Shown piece by piece: positions 14,774-24,067 of a DNA stretch of 64,000 nt. Location: the NCBI GenBank assembly GCA_016219375.1, contig JACRNC010000015.1:1-64000 (forward strand). Direction: 5' to 3'. Origin of the DNA: Burkholderiales bacterium. Lineage in GTDB: Bacteria; Pseudomonadota; Gammaproteobacteria; Burkholderiales; Burkholderiaceae_C. Both the position numbers and the translations under genes were made by a program. Position 1 is the first letter of the stretch; every line of letters begins with the position of its first letter. The notes beneath the pieces were generated by a model. It saw only the letters and a list, made by a program, of their open reading frames with translations, was not told the origin of the DNA and did no database searches.

Positions 14774-17376
14774 CGACGGAAGCAGAGGCGCTCGCCAACA
14801 TCCTTGCGTGGTCTGCTGACAGTCCTGGCTGGCAGCGCGACGCACTGCGCCGACTTGCAACACAAGCGGCCCTGGAGCCGGCCGAGATCGACGAGTTGGC
14901 TTCCATCTGCAAGGGCGACAATCCGGCGGTCCCGCTGGAAGCGGGGCATCTTCGCGGCTCGAACCGCGATCAGGGGGAAGTCTATCTGCGGCAGGTGCAT
15001 GGAGTCCGGCATGTCAATGCTCTGGCTCCCGACCAACGGCTGACGCTCCACCGTGTCGGTTTGACGATCATCTATGGCGACAACGGATCGGGAAAATCCG
15101 GCTACGCGCGGATTCTCAAGAAGGTATGTCGCGCCCGTATGCCTGGCCGAGCCGAGGAAATCGCTCCCGACATCTATGACGCTGCACCAGGCACGCCGAG
15201 CGCCACGATTGAATACGCGATCAGCGGCCAGAACCGCACTTGCGCTTGGCAGCTTGGACAGGCTGCCGACACTGCGCTTTCAGGCATCAGCGTGTTTGAT
15301 TCCCGCACCGCGAACGTCCACGTTGATGATACGAATGACGTGGCTTACACGCCGTTTCCGCTCAAGCTGTTGGGTGCGCTGGCGCAGCTCTGCAAGTCGG
15401 TCAAGGACAAGCTGGCAGCCGAGATTGCGCAGATAAAGGCGCAAACGCCCGAAGCGATCAGGACGCCGGCATGCAGCCGGGACACAGCGGTCGGCAAGCT
15501 CATGGCCAGAGTCACCGCCAACACTGCGCCGGCGGCGGTCGAAGCGTTGGCCACGCTCACGCAAGCAGAGCAAGACCGATTGGCGCAGCTCACGGCGGAC
15601 CTGGCTGGTGATCCGGCTCGCGCGGCGCGCCAGCTTGTTGCGTTGAAGACTAAGGTTGACGGGCACGTTGCACGCCTGGATCGGCTATTTGCTTCAATCA
15701 GCGACGATACCGCCAATAACCTGCGCCGCCTTGCTGTTGATAGCGATGCCGCACGCCGGGCGGCAGAAGCTGCTTCCAGTGCGCTTTTCCGCGACGAACC
15801 GTTGCCGCAGATTGGGTCGGAGGTTTGGCAGGCGCTATGGGCCAGTGCCCGAGCATTTTCTGACGCGGAAGCCTATCCCGAACGGCGATTCCCCGTCACA
15901 GACCCCGGCAGCGTATGCGTGCTTTGCCAGCAGGAATTGACACCCGTCGCCGCTGATCGGCTCAATCGCTTCGAGGCTTTTGTGCGCGACGACAGCCAGC
16001 AACGTGCCGACGCTGCGCGCGTCGCATACGACAGGGCGCTGGCAACGTTCAAGGGTGAGGCTGTTTCGTTGGCCGAGTTGGCGAACATTGTGGCAACCGT
16101 CCGCGACGAACTGCGCCAGGATGCCTTGGCGATGGAGATCAGGGGCGCGACCCTTCGAGCCCTGTGGCGTCATCGCCAGATCACGCGACGCCACGCAAGT
16201 CCAAGCGCCGCTATTGACGTGCCCGTTACGGAATATTCGCGCCAGGCGCTGGTCGATCAAGCAGCGGGCATTGAGACTCGGGCGAACGCCCTTGCCGCGG
16301 AGGCTGGCTCTCCAGCTCGCGCCGCCTTGCTTACCGAAAAGGCCGAGCTTGTGGATCGGCAATGGCTTGGTGGCATCAAAGCCGATGTTCTCGCCGAAAT
16401 CGAACGCCAGAAGAAAATCGCACTGCTTGAGACGGCCCAGCGGGACACTGCTACCAACCGCGTCACCACAAAGAGCACCGAGATCGCTCAGGCTTTGGTG
16501 ACGGACGCGCTACGCGCGCAATTTGCTCGCGAGGTGGCGAGCTTCGAGATTGCTGGCCTCGCTGTGGAGCTTCGACAGCAAAACAGCGTTCAGGGCATCC
16601 CTCGCTTCAAGGTCGCACTTACACGGAAGCCCACGGCTGCGGTGGGGCAGGTTTTGAGCGAGGGCGAGCATCGCTGCGTCGCCCTGGCCGCGTTCATGGC
16701 CGAACTCACCACCACCGAAAACAAGTCCGGCATCGTCTTTGACGATCCCGTTTCCTCGCTCGACCACATGCACCGGGAGGCAGTAGCTAAACGCCTGGTT
16801 GCTGAGGCCGCTCATCGCCAGGTCATTGTCTTCACTCATGACCTGGCGTTCCTGTTCGAGTTGAATCGCGCGGCTGACGATGCGCAGCCAAAGCCGCCGG
16901 TTGCGATTAGCTCCATCAGCCGGGGTGCTGACAAGGCAGGCTTCTGCCGCAGCGAGCCGCCATTCAAAGCGCGTCGGGTCAGTGACATCACCACAAGTCT
17001 GAGCAATCAGCTTGCCGGTGAACGCTACCATTTCGAGCAAGGCAATCAAGACGAGTGGCGAAAGTCCGTCAAATCCATCGCCGCGACGTTGCGCGATACG
17101 TGGGAGATCGCGGTTGAAGAAGCTGTCGGGCACGTCATCCGGCGGCTGTCCAACGAAGTGAAGACGCCTGGGTTGGTCAAGCTTACCGCGATCACGGTTC
17201 CCGACTGCGAGGCCATGCGTGACGGCTTTGGTCGCTGTTCCGAGCTGCTGCACAGCGCCGCCGCTGCGTTGAACCGCCCTCTGCCGAGGCCAGAAGCACT
17301 GACGGCCGAGATCGATGCCTTGGCGGCCTGGGCGGACAGCCTTCGGCAGCGTCAGAGTGCTGCGAGGTTGCCCTGA
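14770..17376 (+). CDS. SMC-like zinc-hook AAA ATPase (RloC-like defence protein)
   Basis: An 868-aa protein with split ABC-ATPase domains around long helical arms. The P-loop is GDNGSGKS (103-110). A zinc-hook CVLC sits mid-arm (Cys383 and Cys386), the ABC signature is LSEGE (629-633), and Walker B is IVFDDPVSSLDH (Asp658-Asp659). This is the plan of RloC-type proteins, which sense DNA damage or phage and cleave tRNA. The region after Walker B contains TLRDTWE (an R-x3-E) and a later LLHS histidine, reminiscent of an anticodon-nuclease triad, but I cannot confirm that. Start chosen at 14770 because of the ATGA overlap. Other SMC-like defence ATPases are alternatives. Confidence 0.75.
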   Translation: MTTEAEALANILAWSADSPGWQRDALRRLATQAALEPAEIDELASICKGDNPAVPLEAGHLRGSNRDQGEVYLRQVHGVRHVNALAPDQRLTLHRVGLTIIYGDNGSGKSGYARILKKVCRARMPGRAEEIAPDIYDAAPGTPSATIEYAISGQNRTCAWQLGQAADTALSGISVFDSRTANVHVDDTNDVAYTPFPLKLLGALAQLCKSVKDKLAAEIAQIKAQTPEAIRTPACSRDTAVGKLMARVTANTAPAAVEALATLTQAEQDRLAQLTADLAGDPARAARQLVALKTKVDGHVARLDRLFASISDDTANNLRRLAVDSDAARRAAEAASSALFRDEPLPQIGSEVWQALWASARAFSDAEAYPERRFPVTDPGSVCVLCQQELTPVAADRLNRFEAFVRDDSQQRADAARVAYDRALATFKGEAVSLAELANIVATVRDELRQDALAMEIRGATLRALWRHRQITRRHASPSAAIDVPVTEYSRQALVDQAAGIETRANALAAEAGSPARAALLTEKAELVDRQWLGGIKADVLAEIERQKKIALLETAQRDTATNRVTTKSTEIAQALVTDALRAQFAREVASFEIAGLAVELRQQNSVQGIPRFKVALTRKPTAAVGQVLSEGEHRCVALAAFMAELTTTENKSGIVFDDPVSSLDHMHREAVAKRLVAEAAHRQVIVFTHDLAFLFELNRAADDAQPKPPVAISSISRGADKAGFCRSEPPFKARRVSDITTSLSNQLAGERYHFEQGNQDEWRKSVKSIAATLRDTWEIAVEEAVGHVIRRLSNEVKTPGLVKLTAITVPDCEAMRDGFGRCSELLHSAAAALNRPLPRPEALTAEIDALAAWADSLRQRQSAARLP

Positions 17377-17959
17377 ATCCTTGGCGTCATCCAAGTGCTG
17401 TGGAGCTGAGCGTGGTATTGTTCATGGCACTTACATGGCGACCGTTAGTAAGGTATTGATATGTATAGTGGTTTTTTGGTTATTTATAATCGAGTGGGAA
17501 TGATCCAGACCCGTCTCAACCGTTGCGAGAAGGTCTGAATAGGTCGCCCCCGACCGCAGGGATCCACATGAAGTCTTGAGACGCTACGGCGCCTGGAGCA
17601 GCACGGCCTTGGCCCTGGCAATGCCGGCCAAGCAAACTCGGCGCCGGAGTTTTTGGAGGACATGGAGAAGGTCGTGCCCTGGGCAGGCCCAATGCCTTTC
17701 GCGTTGTCGTACCTACCCGCCACCAAGCGAGGTTTCCCGCAGTTTCTTCCGGGGCAACCATGCTGTCACCGCTCCATGCAGCAGTGGTTCGCGCTGGGCG
17801 ATCCGGCGATGGGACAAGCGCTTTAGGACATATCGGTGGTCTGCACGCGCTGTTTGCACTGGCCCAACTACGGCTGGTGAGGCGCCCGCGTGAACGCGGA
17901 TCTCAAGAGGCTTTACCTACCTGGCACCCACCTTGCATTGCACCGCGTGTCTGGAGGGC
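17377..17959. other. Intergenic region with AT-rich patch and IS relic
   Basis: These 583 bases hold no intact gene. An AT-rich patch (about 17440-17500, including GGTTATTTATAATCG) is followed by the transposase relic. The composition differs sharply from both neighbours and marks the join between the defence block and the nitrile hydratase cluster. Confidence 0.6.
17621..17900 (+). pseudogene. Decayed IS5-family transposase fragment
   Basis: Pieces of an IS5-type transposase can be read: MPAKQTRRRSF, then FLEDMEKVVPWA after a one-base shift in the T-run at 17650-17654, then MQQWFALGDPAMGQAL, a stop at 17824, and DIS. The expected order in IS5 transposases is FL.EMERVVPW ... LQQWYALSD.AMEEALYD. 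The middle part is scrambled and the catalytic DDE region is absent. It is a relic, so it cannot move, but it shows past insertion beside the catabolic genes. Confidence 0.7.
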
Positions 17960-18925
17960 ATGGTGGTTGTCAGTGATGTCGATGTCCGTCTTCTAAGGGT
18001 GTTTCGAGCAGTGGTCGAAGCCGGTGGCTTTGCAAACGCTCAGTCGGCACTCAATGTGGGCTCGTCCACGATCAGCGCGCAGATGTCTCAACTGGAGACG
18101 CGGCTGGGCTACGTGCTGTGTCATCGGGGCCGCGGTGGGTTCCGGCTGACAGACAAGGGCGAGGCGCTGTACCGGCTGGTCATTGACTTCTTCCAGTCCG
18201 TGCACAACTTTGAGATGCAGGCGGACGCCTTGCGTGGCGGCATGACCGGACAGCTGCGCATCGGCTTCATCGACAACATCGTCACGGATCCGCATTCCCC
18301 GTTCCGCGCGGCGGTCGAGAATTTCCGTCAGCAGCCGCTCAATCGCGCGCGTTTGCTGCTTGACGTCCTGCCTCCACAAGAGCTGGAGGAGGCGCTGTTG
18401 GACCACCGCGTCGACGTGGCAGTAGGGATCTTTTACAGCCGGCTGCCCCGCCTGGACTATGAGCCGCTCTACCTGCAGCGCGAGATCTTGGTGTGCCACC
18501 GAGATCACCCATTGGCCTTCGCGGACGAGACCGAACTGGCGGCGGCGCTGCCGTCAACGCACAAGGTGCTGCGTTCCTTCCTGGGCACGCATGAGTTCCC
18601 GTTCGCCAGCCCGGGTGGAGACTGCATGGTCTCCAGCATCAGTCATATCGAGGCGACCGCCTTGATGGTGCTGACCGGCGACTGCATTGGCTTTTTGCCG
18701 CAGCACTACGCTCGGCACTGGCTGAACACCGGCGAGATGGTGGTGTTGCTACCCGACCAGCTCTACCGCGACTCGCAGTTCTCTATCGCCACACGTGCCG
18801 ATCAGCTACGGCCTCCACCCGCCTTGCATGCATTCCTGGGGAGCTTGCGCGCCGCCAAGGTGCAGCAAGGCGCCGAAGCGGTGCGTTCGCAGGTCGAGCG
18901 ACAGTTCACGTCGATCGTGTCGTGA
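17960..18925 (+). CDS. LysR-family regulator of the nitrile hydratase cluster
   Basis: A 321-aa LysR-type regulator. The winged HTH is at the N-terminus (VDVRLLRVFRAVVEAGGFANAQSAL..SSTISAQMSQLE), followed by a periplasmic-binding-like effector domain (GQLRIGFIDNI...). The ATG at 17960 follows GGAGGG. It is on the same strand as the ABC/nitrile hydratase operon and ends 108 bases before it, so it is the natural candidate for its activator, responding to the nitrile or its amide product. Many LysR genes are divergent from their targets; the co-directional layout here may reflect the IS-scarred left border. Confidence 0.85.
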   Translation: MVVVSDVDVRLLRVFRAVVEAGGFANAQSALNVGSSTISAQMSQLETRLGYVLCHRGRGGFRLTDKGEALYRLVIDFFQSVHNFEMQADALRGGMTGQLRIGFIDNIVTDPHSPFRAAVENFRQQPLNRARLLLDVLPPQELEEALLDHRVDVAVGIFYSRLPRLDYEPLYLQREILVCHRDHPLAFADETELAAALPSTHKVLRSFLGTHEFPFASPGGDCMVSSISHIEATALMVLTGDCIGFLPQHYARHWLNTGEMVVLLPDQLYRDSQFSIATRADQLRPPPALHAFLGSLRAAKVQQGAEAVRSQVERQFTSIVS

Positions 18926-19033
18926 GTTACTTCGATACGCCGCTATTTATCCGGTCAGGCGGCCTGCCTACAGTTTCCTTTCATGACGGAACCCGATGCA
19001 GCTCGCACCGGTCGTCTCACGGAAGGACATGGA

Positions 19034-20023
19034 ATGAACCGTATCGTGTGGGTGATTGCCGGTGCCGCTGCGCTGGCTCTGGGAGGTGCGGCCTCTGCCG
19101 CTGATAAGCCGCTGACCAAGGTTAAGGCTGGGCACTTGGTGGCCATTGACATGGCGCCGCTGTTCGTGGCCAAGGAAAGCGGATGCTTCGCCCAGCAGGG
19201 GCTGGACGTCGAAACCGTTTTCTTCGCTAACCCCGGGGACAACAACGCTGCCTTGGCCGGGGGCGCCATTGACTTCAGCACCAACCCCTTCACGCTGCCG
19301 TTCTTTGCGGCCAATAGCGGCGTGCCGATCCGTGTGATCGCGGCAGCGGGTGGGTGGGGCGTGATGGAGGTGGTCGCCCAAGGCAAGCATGGCTTGAAGT
19401 CTATGGATGACCTCAAGGGCTATGTGAAGGCCGGGAAGCCCAAGCTGAAAATCGCCACGCTGCAGGGGGACACCCTGGAGCTCATCCTCAAGCGCGAGTT
19501 CAGTCGCCTGGGGTTGTCGGACAAAGACGTCGAGTTGGTCTACTTCAATGACCTGCTGGCCATGGTCGAGTCCTTCCGCTCCGGTCAGGTGGACCTGTTG
19601 AGCCATATCAAGCCCTACACCACCGACATGGTGGTCAGCAAAGGTGCCACGGTGCTGACTACCAGCGCCAAGACCTACTCGACGACCACGCCCAACACGG
19701 TGGTGAGCGTGCTGGACAAGACCCTTAAGGGGCGTCCCCAGGTTGTGACCAGCTACCTCAAGGGCCTGCAGTGCGCTGCGGCCATTATCAACAAACAGCC
19801 GGAGAAGGCGGTGGAGTACCTGGCCAAGGGTAACTACTTCCGCGTGGCTCCCAAGGTTCTGCTGGCCTCCATGAAGGCTGCTCCGGCTCCCGTGAGCTTC
19901 ACGCCTGATGTGCTGGCCGTGCAGACCGTCGTCGACGAGCTGACCCAGTTGGGCTATGTGAAAGGGTCGATCAGCACCAAGGACATTTTTCGTCTGGACA
20001 TCATCAAGGGTCTGGAGAAGTGA
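19034..20023 (+). CDS. ABC transporter substrate-binding protein (NMT1/nitrate-sulfonate type)
   Basis: A 329-aa periplasmic binding protein. The signal peptide ends near AASA-ADKPLTKV, and the mature part begins VKAGHLVAIDMAPLFVAKESGCFAQQGLDVE, typical of the NMT1/THI5 and SsuA/TauA group that carries taurine, nitrate, pyrimidine precursors and nitriles. GGAAGG precedes the ATG at 19034. It heads the operon with permease and ATPase, stop to start overlapping. The ligand cannot be read from sequence; the neighbouring nitrile hydratase suggests a small polar nitrile. Confidence 0.85.
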   Translation: MNRIVWVIAGAAALALGGAASAADKPLTKVKAGHLVAIDMAPLFVAKESGCFAQQGLDVETVFFANPGDNNAALAGGAIDFSTNPFTLPFFAANSGVPIRVIAAAGGWGVMEVVAQGKHGLKSMDDLKGYVKAGKPKLKIATLQGDTLELILKREFSRLGLSDKDVELVYFNDLLAMVESFRSGQVDLLSHIKPYTTDMVVSKGATVLTTSAKTYSTTTPNTVVSVLDKTLKGRPQVVTSYLKGLQCAAAIINKQPEKAVEYLAKGNYFRVAPKVLLASMKAAPAPVSFTPDVLAVQTVVDELTQLGYVKGSISTKDIFRLDIIKGLEK

Positions 20024-20816
20024 TGAGGGGCGGCCGCGACGCCATGCGCTCTGCCGCCCCCTGGGTGGTCGGCGTGCTTTCCGTCAGTCTCGTCCTGGGA
20101 CTGTGGGAGATGGCAGGGCTGCGGGAAGGGGCGCTGGCCAGCGTGCTGCCGCCACCTTCGCAGTTCCTTTCGAGCATTGCCCAAAGCGACTTTCGCATCG
20201 GGCTGGGGTCGCAGGCCGCCACGGTGACTGAATCCCTCACGGCGACCTTCTTCCGGGTGTTCGTGGGCATGGCGGTCGCGTTTGTCGCAGCCATCCTAAC
20301 GGGGGCGCTGCTGAGCCTGTCGCGCTTGGCCACCTGGGCGCTGTCGCCCCTGCTTCAGCTGCTGGCCCCCATCGCGCCCATCGCGTGGATTCCGACGGCC
20401 ATCGTCGTCTTCGGTATCAACGATGTGACAGCCATTTTCATCGTGTTCATGGGGGTCTACTTCATTCTGACCCTGGCTACGCTGGCCGAGATCAGGCGCA
20501 TTCCGCCCGAGTTCGGCACCGTGGCCGGCAACTTGGGAGCGACTCCCCTACAGCGCTGGCTGTGGGTGACGCTGCCGGCCATTCTGCCCGGGGTGTTCGT
20601 GCTGTTGCGCACAACTTCATCGCCGCCTGGATGGCGGTGCTGGTGGCTGAGATGGTGGGGCTGCGTGACGGGCTTGGCGCCATCATCATGATGGGCCGCA
20701 ACCTGTTCAACAACGAGTTGGTGATGTTCGGCATGGTCGTCATCGGGCTGACGGGCTTCATCGTCGACCGACTGCTGCAGTTCATCGGGCAGCGGATCCT
20801 GTGGTGGAGAGTATGA
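20023..20816 (+). pseudogene. ABC transporter permease with a frameshift
   Basis: A BPD_transp_1-type inner-membrane permease (SsuC/TauC-like). The frame from 20023 encodes several membrane helices and the EAA region (AGNLGATPLQRWLWVTLPAILPGVFVLLR), then shifts. The remaining part (HNFIAAWMAVLVAEMVGLRDGLG ... ILWWRV, cut here) continues in another frame to 20816. One missing C at about 20610 (CGCAC for CGCCAC) explains it. Upstream the reading stops at 20691. Everything else is well conserved, and the next gene still overlaps the original stop, so this is either a sequencing error or a very recent mutation that would disable uptake. Confidence 0.85.
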
Positions 20817-21571
20817 GCATGCTGATGAAGACCGAGGCGGCGGAGGCCTTCCGCGTCGAGAAGCTGACCGTGGACTACGGTGGCAACCATGGCCCCCTGC
20901 AGGACTTCAGCCTGTCCATCCGACAGGGCGAGGTTACCTGCCTGCTGGGCCGCTCGGGTTGTGGCAAGACCACCTTGCTCAAGTCGCTGGGGGGCTTTGT
21001 GGTCGGACGCGACACGGGGGGCGTGCTCTTCGAGGGGCGCTACCTCAATGGCCCGACGCCCGACATCGTGATGATCTTCCAGGAAAACAACCTTTTCCCC
21101 TGGCTGACCGTGCGCGGCAATGTCGAGTTCGGCCTGAAGTTCAAGCCGCGCAGTCAGCGCCGGGGCGACGTGGTTGACGAGATGCTGCGCATCGTGGGCT
21201 TGAGCGATGCCGCCAGCCGGTATCCGCACGAACTGTCAGGCGGCATGCGCCAGCGCACCGCCATTGCCCGGGCGCTCGTGTCGGATCCCCACGTGCTTCT
21301 GCTGGACGAGCCTTTCAGCGCGCTGGACATCAGCCTGCGCCGGCGCATGCACGCCTTAGTGCTGGAGCTATGGGAGAAGACCTCCATGACCATGGTCATG
21401 GTGACGCACAGTATCGAAGAGGCGCTTCAGGTGGGGCACCGCGTGGTCGTGCTGGGCAACCGCCCGGCGAAAGTGCTCATCGACGCGAACACACGCGCGC
21501 CTGCCATGAAAGATCGCTACTCCCCGGAGTTTCTGGCCCTGCAGCAGCGCATCGAGTCGGTCATTTACTGA
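20813..21571 (+). CDS. ABC transporter ATP-binding protein
   Basis: A 252-aa ATPase of the nitrate/taurine importer group. Visible are Walker A GRSGCGKTT, Q-loop FQENNLFPWLTV, signature LSGGMRQRTAIARAL, Walker B VLLLDEPFSALD and the switch MVTHSIEEAL. The start at 20813 overlaps the permease stop (ATGA). It energises uptake by the two preceding gene products. The nitrile hydratase beta gene starts 17 bases after its stop, so transport and catabolism are co-transcribed. Confidence 0.92.
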   Translation: MSMLMKTEAAEAFRVEKLTVDYGGNHGPLQDFSLSIRQGEVTCLLGRSGCGKTTLLKSLGGFVVGRDTGGVLFEGRYLNGPTPDIVMIFQENNLFPWLTVRGNVEFGLKFKPRSQRRGDVVDEMLRIVGLSDAASRYPHELSGGMRQRTAIARALVSDPHVLLLDEPFSALDISLRRRMHALVLELWEKTSMTMVMVTHSIEEALQVGHRVVVLGNRPAKVLIDANTRAPAMKDRYSPEFLALQQRIESVIY

Positions 21572-21588
21572 ACAAGGAAGGGCAGCCT

Positions 21589-22275
21589 GTGAATGGCATC
21601 CACGACATGGGCGGACTGCACGGCTTCGGGCCGGTGGTCCGCGAGGAGAACGAGCCGGTGTTCCATTCGTACTGGGAAAGCCGGGTCTTTTGCATCACCC
21701 AGGTACTCGATACCAAGGAGATCTGGAACCTGGACGAGCACCGCCACGAGATCGAACTGATGAATCCCGCGGACTACTTGACGGCCGGCTACTACGGTCG
21801 CTGGCTGTTCGCGATGGAGCGGCTGCTGGCGCGCAAGGACATCCTGCGTGCCGAGGAAGTGCAGCGCCGAGTCGACGAGCTATCGCAAGGCGTGCAGCCG
21901 CTCAGTCCTGCGGCCTCATGTGCGCGCGGCTGGCCACTGGCGCCGGAGCGCAGGGTGCGCTGGGGCGCTTGGCGACATGACCAGGAGGTGACGCCCCGCT
22001 TCGAGGTGGGTGAGCGTGTGCGCGTGCGCAACATCCATCCGGAAGGACATACGCGTGTCACGGCTTATGCGCGGGGCAAGGTCGGCGTGGTGGACCGCGT
22101 CAACGCCGAGGCGTGGGTGTTTCCGGACACCCGGGCGCATTACCGGGGCGAGAACACCCAGGCGGTCTATGGCGTGCGCATCGTCGCCTCCGAGTTGTGG
22201 GGGCCCCAGGCCGAGCCCAATGCCTCGGTCTACATCGACCTGAGTGAAGACCATCTTGAAGCCGTCACTGAATGA
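21589..22275 (+). CDS. nthB: Nitrile hydratase beta subunit
   Basis: A 228-aa protein of normal length for the beta subunit. It begins with GTG (21589, GGAAGGG upstream) as [16 protein letters not shown], the family hallmark, followed by [14 protein letters not shown]. The C-terminal SH3-like barrel appears as [31 protein letters not shown]. The beta subunit supplies arginines that hold the modified cysteines of the alpha subunit. Beta precedes alpha, the order usual in cobalt-type enzymes. Stop and alpha start overlap (ATGA). Confidence 0.93.
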   Translation: MNGIHDMGGLHGFGPVVREENEPVFHSYWESRVFCITQVLDTKEIWNLDEHRHEIELMNPADYLTAGYYGRWLFAMERLLARKDILRAEEVQRRVDELSQGVQPLSPAASCARGWPLAPERRVRWGAWRHDQEVTPRFEVGERVRVRNIHPEGHTRVTAYARGKVGVVDRVNAEAWVFPDTRAHYRGENTQAVYGVRIVASELWGPQAEPNASVYIDLSEDHLEAVTE

Positions 22276-22874
22276 CCGACATGGACACTACATCGAACCA
22301 AGGCAAGCCCTGGCAGGCGGTGCGGACCGAAGCTGTGGAAAGCCTGCTAGTGGAGTTGGGCGTCATCGACTCCGCCCGTGTGGACGAGTTCGTCCGGCAC
22401 TATGAAGAAAAGGTGGGACCCAAGGGTGGCGCGCGCGTCGTGGCGCGGGCTTGGGTGGATGCCCACTTCAAGCAGCGCCTGCTGGCCGACGGGCTGGCCG
22501 CCTGCGCCGAGCTAGGGCTCGGGGGGCCTGAAACCGAGAAGCTGCACGTGGTCGAGAACACACCCACGGTGCACAACGCTGTGGTGTGCACCTTGTGCTC
22601 GTGCTACCCCTGGCCAATCCTGGGTGTGCCACCTGCCTGGTACAAGTCCAGTGCCTACCGTTCCCGCATGGTCCGCGAGCCCCGTCGCCTGCTGGCCGAG
22701 ATGGGGCTGAGCCTGGACCCCAGCGTGGAGATCCGAGTCTGGGACAGCGTCTCGGAGATCCGCTATCTGGTGCTGCCCGAACGTCCGGCCGGCACCGAAG
22801 GCCTCAGCGAGGAGCAACTGGCCGACCTCGTCACCCGGGACGCCATGATCGGCGTGGCGAAGGTGACCGCATGA
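22272..22874 (+). CDS. nthA: Nitrile hydratase alpha subunit (cobalt type)
   Basis: A 200-aa metal-binding subunit. Nitrile hydratase adds water to a nitrile to give the amide. The claw motif V-C-T-L-C-S-C is at residues 105-111 (Cys106, Cys109, Cys111 with Ser110), followed by [15 protein letters not shown]. Threonine in the second claw position marks cobalt enzymes; iron enzymes have CSLCSC. All ligands are present. The following gene supplies a likely cobalt-insertion activator. The natural substrate is unknown; thiocyanate hydrolase, a relative with three subunits, is less likely because beta is full length. Confidence 0.93.
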   Translation: MTDMDTTSNQGKPWQAVRTEAVESLLVELGVIDSARVDEFVRHYEEKVGPKGGARVVARAWVDAHFKQRLLADGLAACAELGLGGPETEKLHVVENTPTVHNAVVCTLCSCYPWPILGVPPAWYKSSAYRSRMVREPRRLLAEMGLSLDPSVEIRVWDSVSEIRYLVLPERPAGTEGLSEEQLADLVTRDAMIGVAKVTA

Positions 22875-23335
22875 GCACAGCGTTTTTCGACACCGCACCC
22901 TCGACCTTTCCCACGCCCTGGGCTGCCCGGGCCTTTGCCCTCGTCAACGCGGCGGCGGAAGCCGGCGTGTTCGATCTGCGTGATTTCCAGCAGGCCCTGA
23001 TCAGGACCATTCAGGGGTACGAGGCTTCCGGGGGCTGCATCGGCGACGAGGCTAGCTACTACGACTGCTGGATCCGGTCCTTGACGGCGCTTGTCCAGGA
23101 GCGTTGCATCGACCCGGTGCAACTGTCCGCCATGGAGGCGTTGATTCGGGAGCGCTACGCGAATCGACACGGCCATGCGCACGGCGGTCATCCGCAGCAC
23201 CCCCACGATCACCAGGACCACGATCACCGGCATCCGGCCCACCCTGCTCACCCCGGTCACCCTCACCAAGGACACACCGTTCTGGAGGGCGGGTCACGAG
23301 TGCCTAGGCCCATCTATGTGGAGCGCGCGCAATGA
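22871..23335 (+). CDS. Nitrile hydratase activator with His-rich tail
   Basis: A 154-aa accessory protein. Residues 1-98 resemble the beta-like activator (p14K type) of cobalt nitrile hydratases ([28 protein letters not shown] ... [13 protein letters not shown]). Such proteins escort the alpha subunit and help load cobalt and oxidise its cysteines. Residues 100-135 add a tail with 15 histidines mixed with Gly, Pro and Asp, like the metal-storage tails of nickel and cobalt chaperones. The start overlaps the alpha stop (ATGA). The tail is not a usual part of p14K proteins. Confidence 0.82.
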   Translation: MSTAFFDTAPSTFPTPWAARAFALVNAAAEAGVFDLRDFQQALIRTIQGYEASGGCIGDEASYYDCWIRSLTALVQERCIDPVQLSAMEALIRERYANRHGHAHGGHPQHPHDHQDHDHRHPAHPAHPGHPHQGHTVLEGGSRVPRPIYVERAQ

Positions 23336-24027
23336 GGCAAGTTGCCGCTGAACCCTATGCCTTCCCGATCGAAAGTTCGTTCGACCCCGGGTCGGCGGCC
23401 CTCGTCATCATCGACATGCAGCGAGACTTCTGCGACTCGGCCGGCTACATGGGCCGCCGAGGGGCTGACGTCAGTGCTGCCCAGGCTCTGGTTCCCCGCA
23501 TTGAGAGGCTGCGGGACGCGGCGCGCAAGGCTGGCATGCAGGTCATCTACACCCGCGAGGGGCACCACCCCGGGCTAGGCGATCTGCCGCCCAGCAAGCG
23601 CGCCAAGACACGCCTGGCTGGTGCCGAGATCGGCTCGGCTGGAGCGCTGGGTCGACTGCTGATCCGGGGCGAGGACGGCTGGGACATCGTGCCCGATCTG
23701 GCTCCCGGGCCGGACGAGGTCGTCATCGACAAGGTGGGAACAGGCGCCTTCTATGCCACTGACCTCGAGCATCGGCTGAGGGTGCGGCACATCGAGCAGA
23801 TTGTGCTGGTCGGTGTGACCACGGGCGTGTGTGTGTCGAGCACGGCGCGCGAGGCTGCCGACCGGGGCTTTCACGTGCTGGTACTGGCTGACTGCTGTGC
23901 CGAGCCCGACCCGTACATGCACGAGATCGCCATGGATCTGCTGCAGGTCGAGGGCGGCTACATCGCCACCATTGGCGAGAGCGATTCGCTGCTTGAGGTG
24001 CTATCCATGTCGGATTCCGCCGGCTAA
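23332..24027 (+). CDS. Isochorismatase-like cysteine amidohydrolase
   Basis: A 231-aa hydrolase of the isochorismatase/nicotinamidase superfamily, which includes biuret hydrolase, N-carbamoyl hydrolases and guanylurea hydrolase. The catalytic triad is visible as Asp28 (VIIDMQRDF), Lys134 (VVIDKVGTGAF) and Cys167 (GVTTGVCVSSTAREA, with the usual cis-peptide). Its start overlaps the activator stop. In this operon it stands where an amidase normally follows nitrile hydratase, so it probably hydrolyses the amide or ureido product and releases ammonia. Confidence 0.88.
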   Translation: MRQVAAEPYAFPIESSFDPGSAALVIIDMQRDFCDSAGYMGRRGADVSAAQALVPRIERLRDAARKAGMQVIYTREGHHPGLGDLPPSKRAKTRLAGAEIGSAGALGRLLIRGEDGWDIVPDLAPGPDEVVIDKVGTGAFYATDLEHRLRVRHIEQIVLVGVTTGVCVSSTAREAADRGFHVLVLADCCAEPDPYMHEIAMDLLQVEGGYIATIGESDSLLEVLSMSDSAG

Positions 24028-24067
24028 GGTGACTGCACGGGACGTTGTCATTCCCCGGAGCCTTGTG

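Noticed and set aside
22272-22874. Thiocyanate hydrolase gamma subunit instead of nitrile hydratase alpha
   Set aside because: The beta gene is full length and not split in two, and an activator follows, as in nitrile hydratases.
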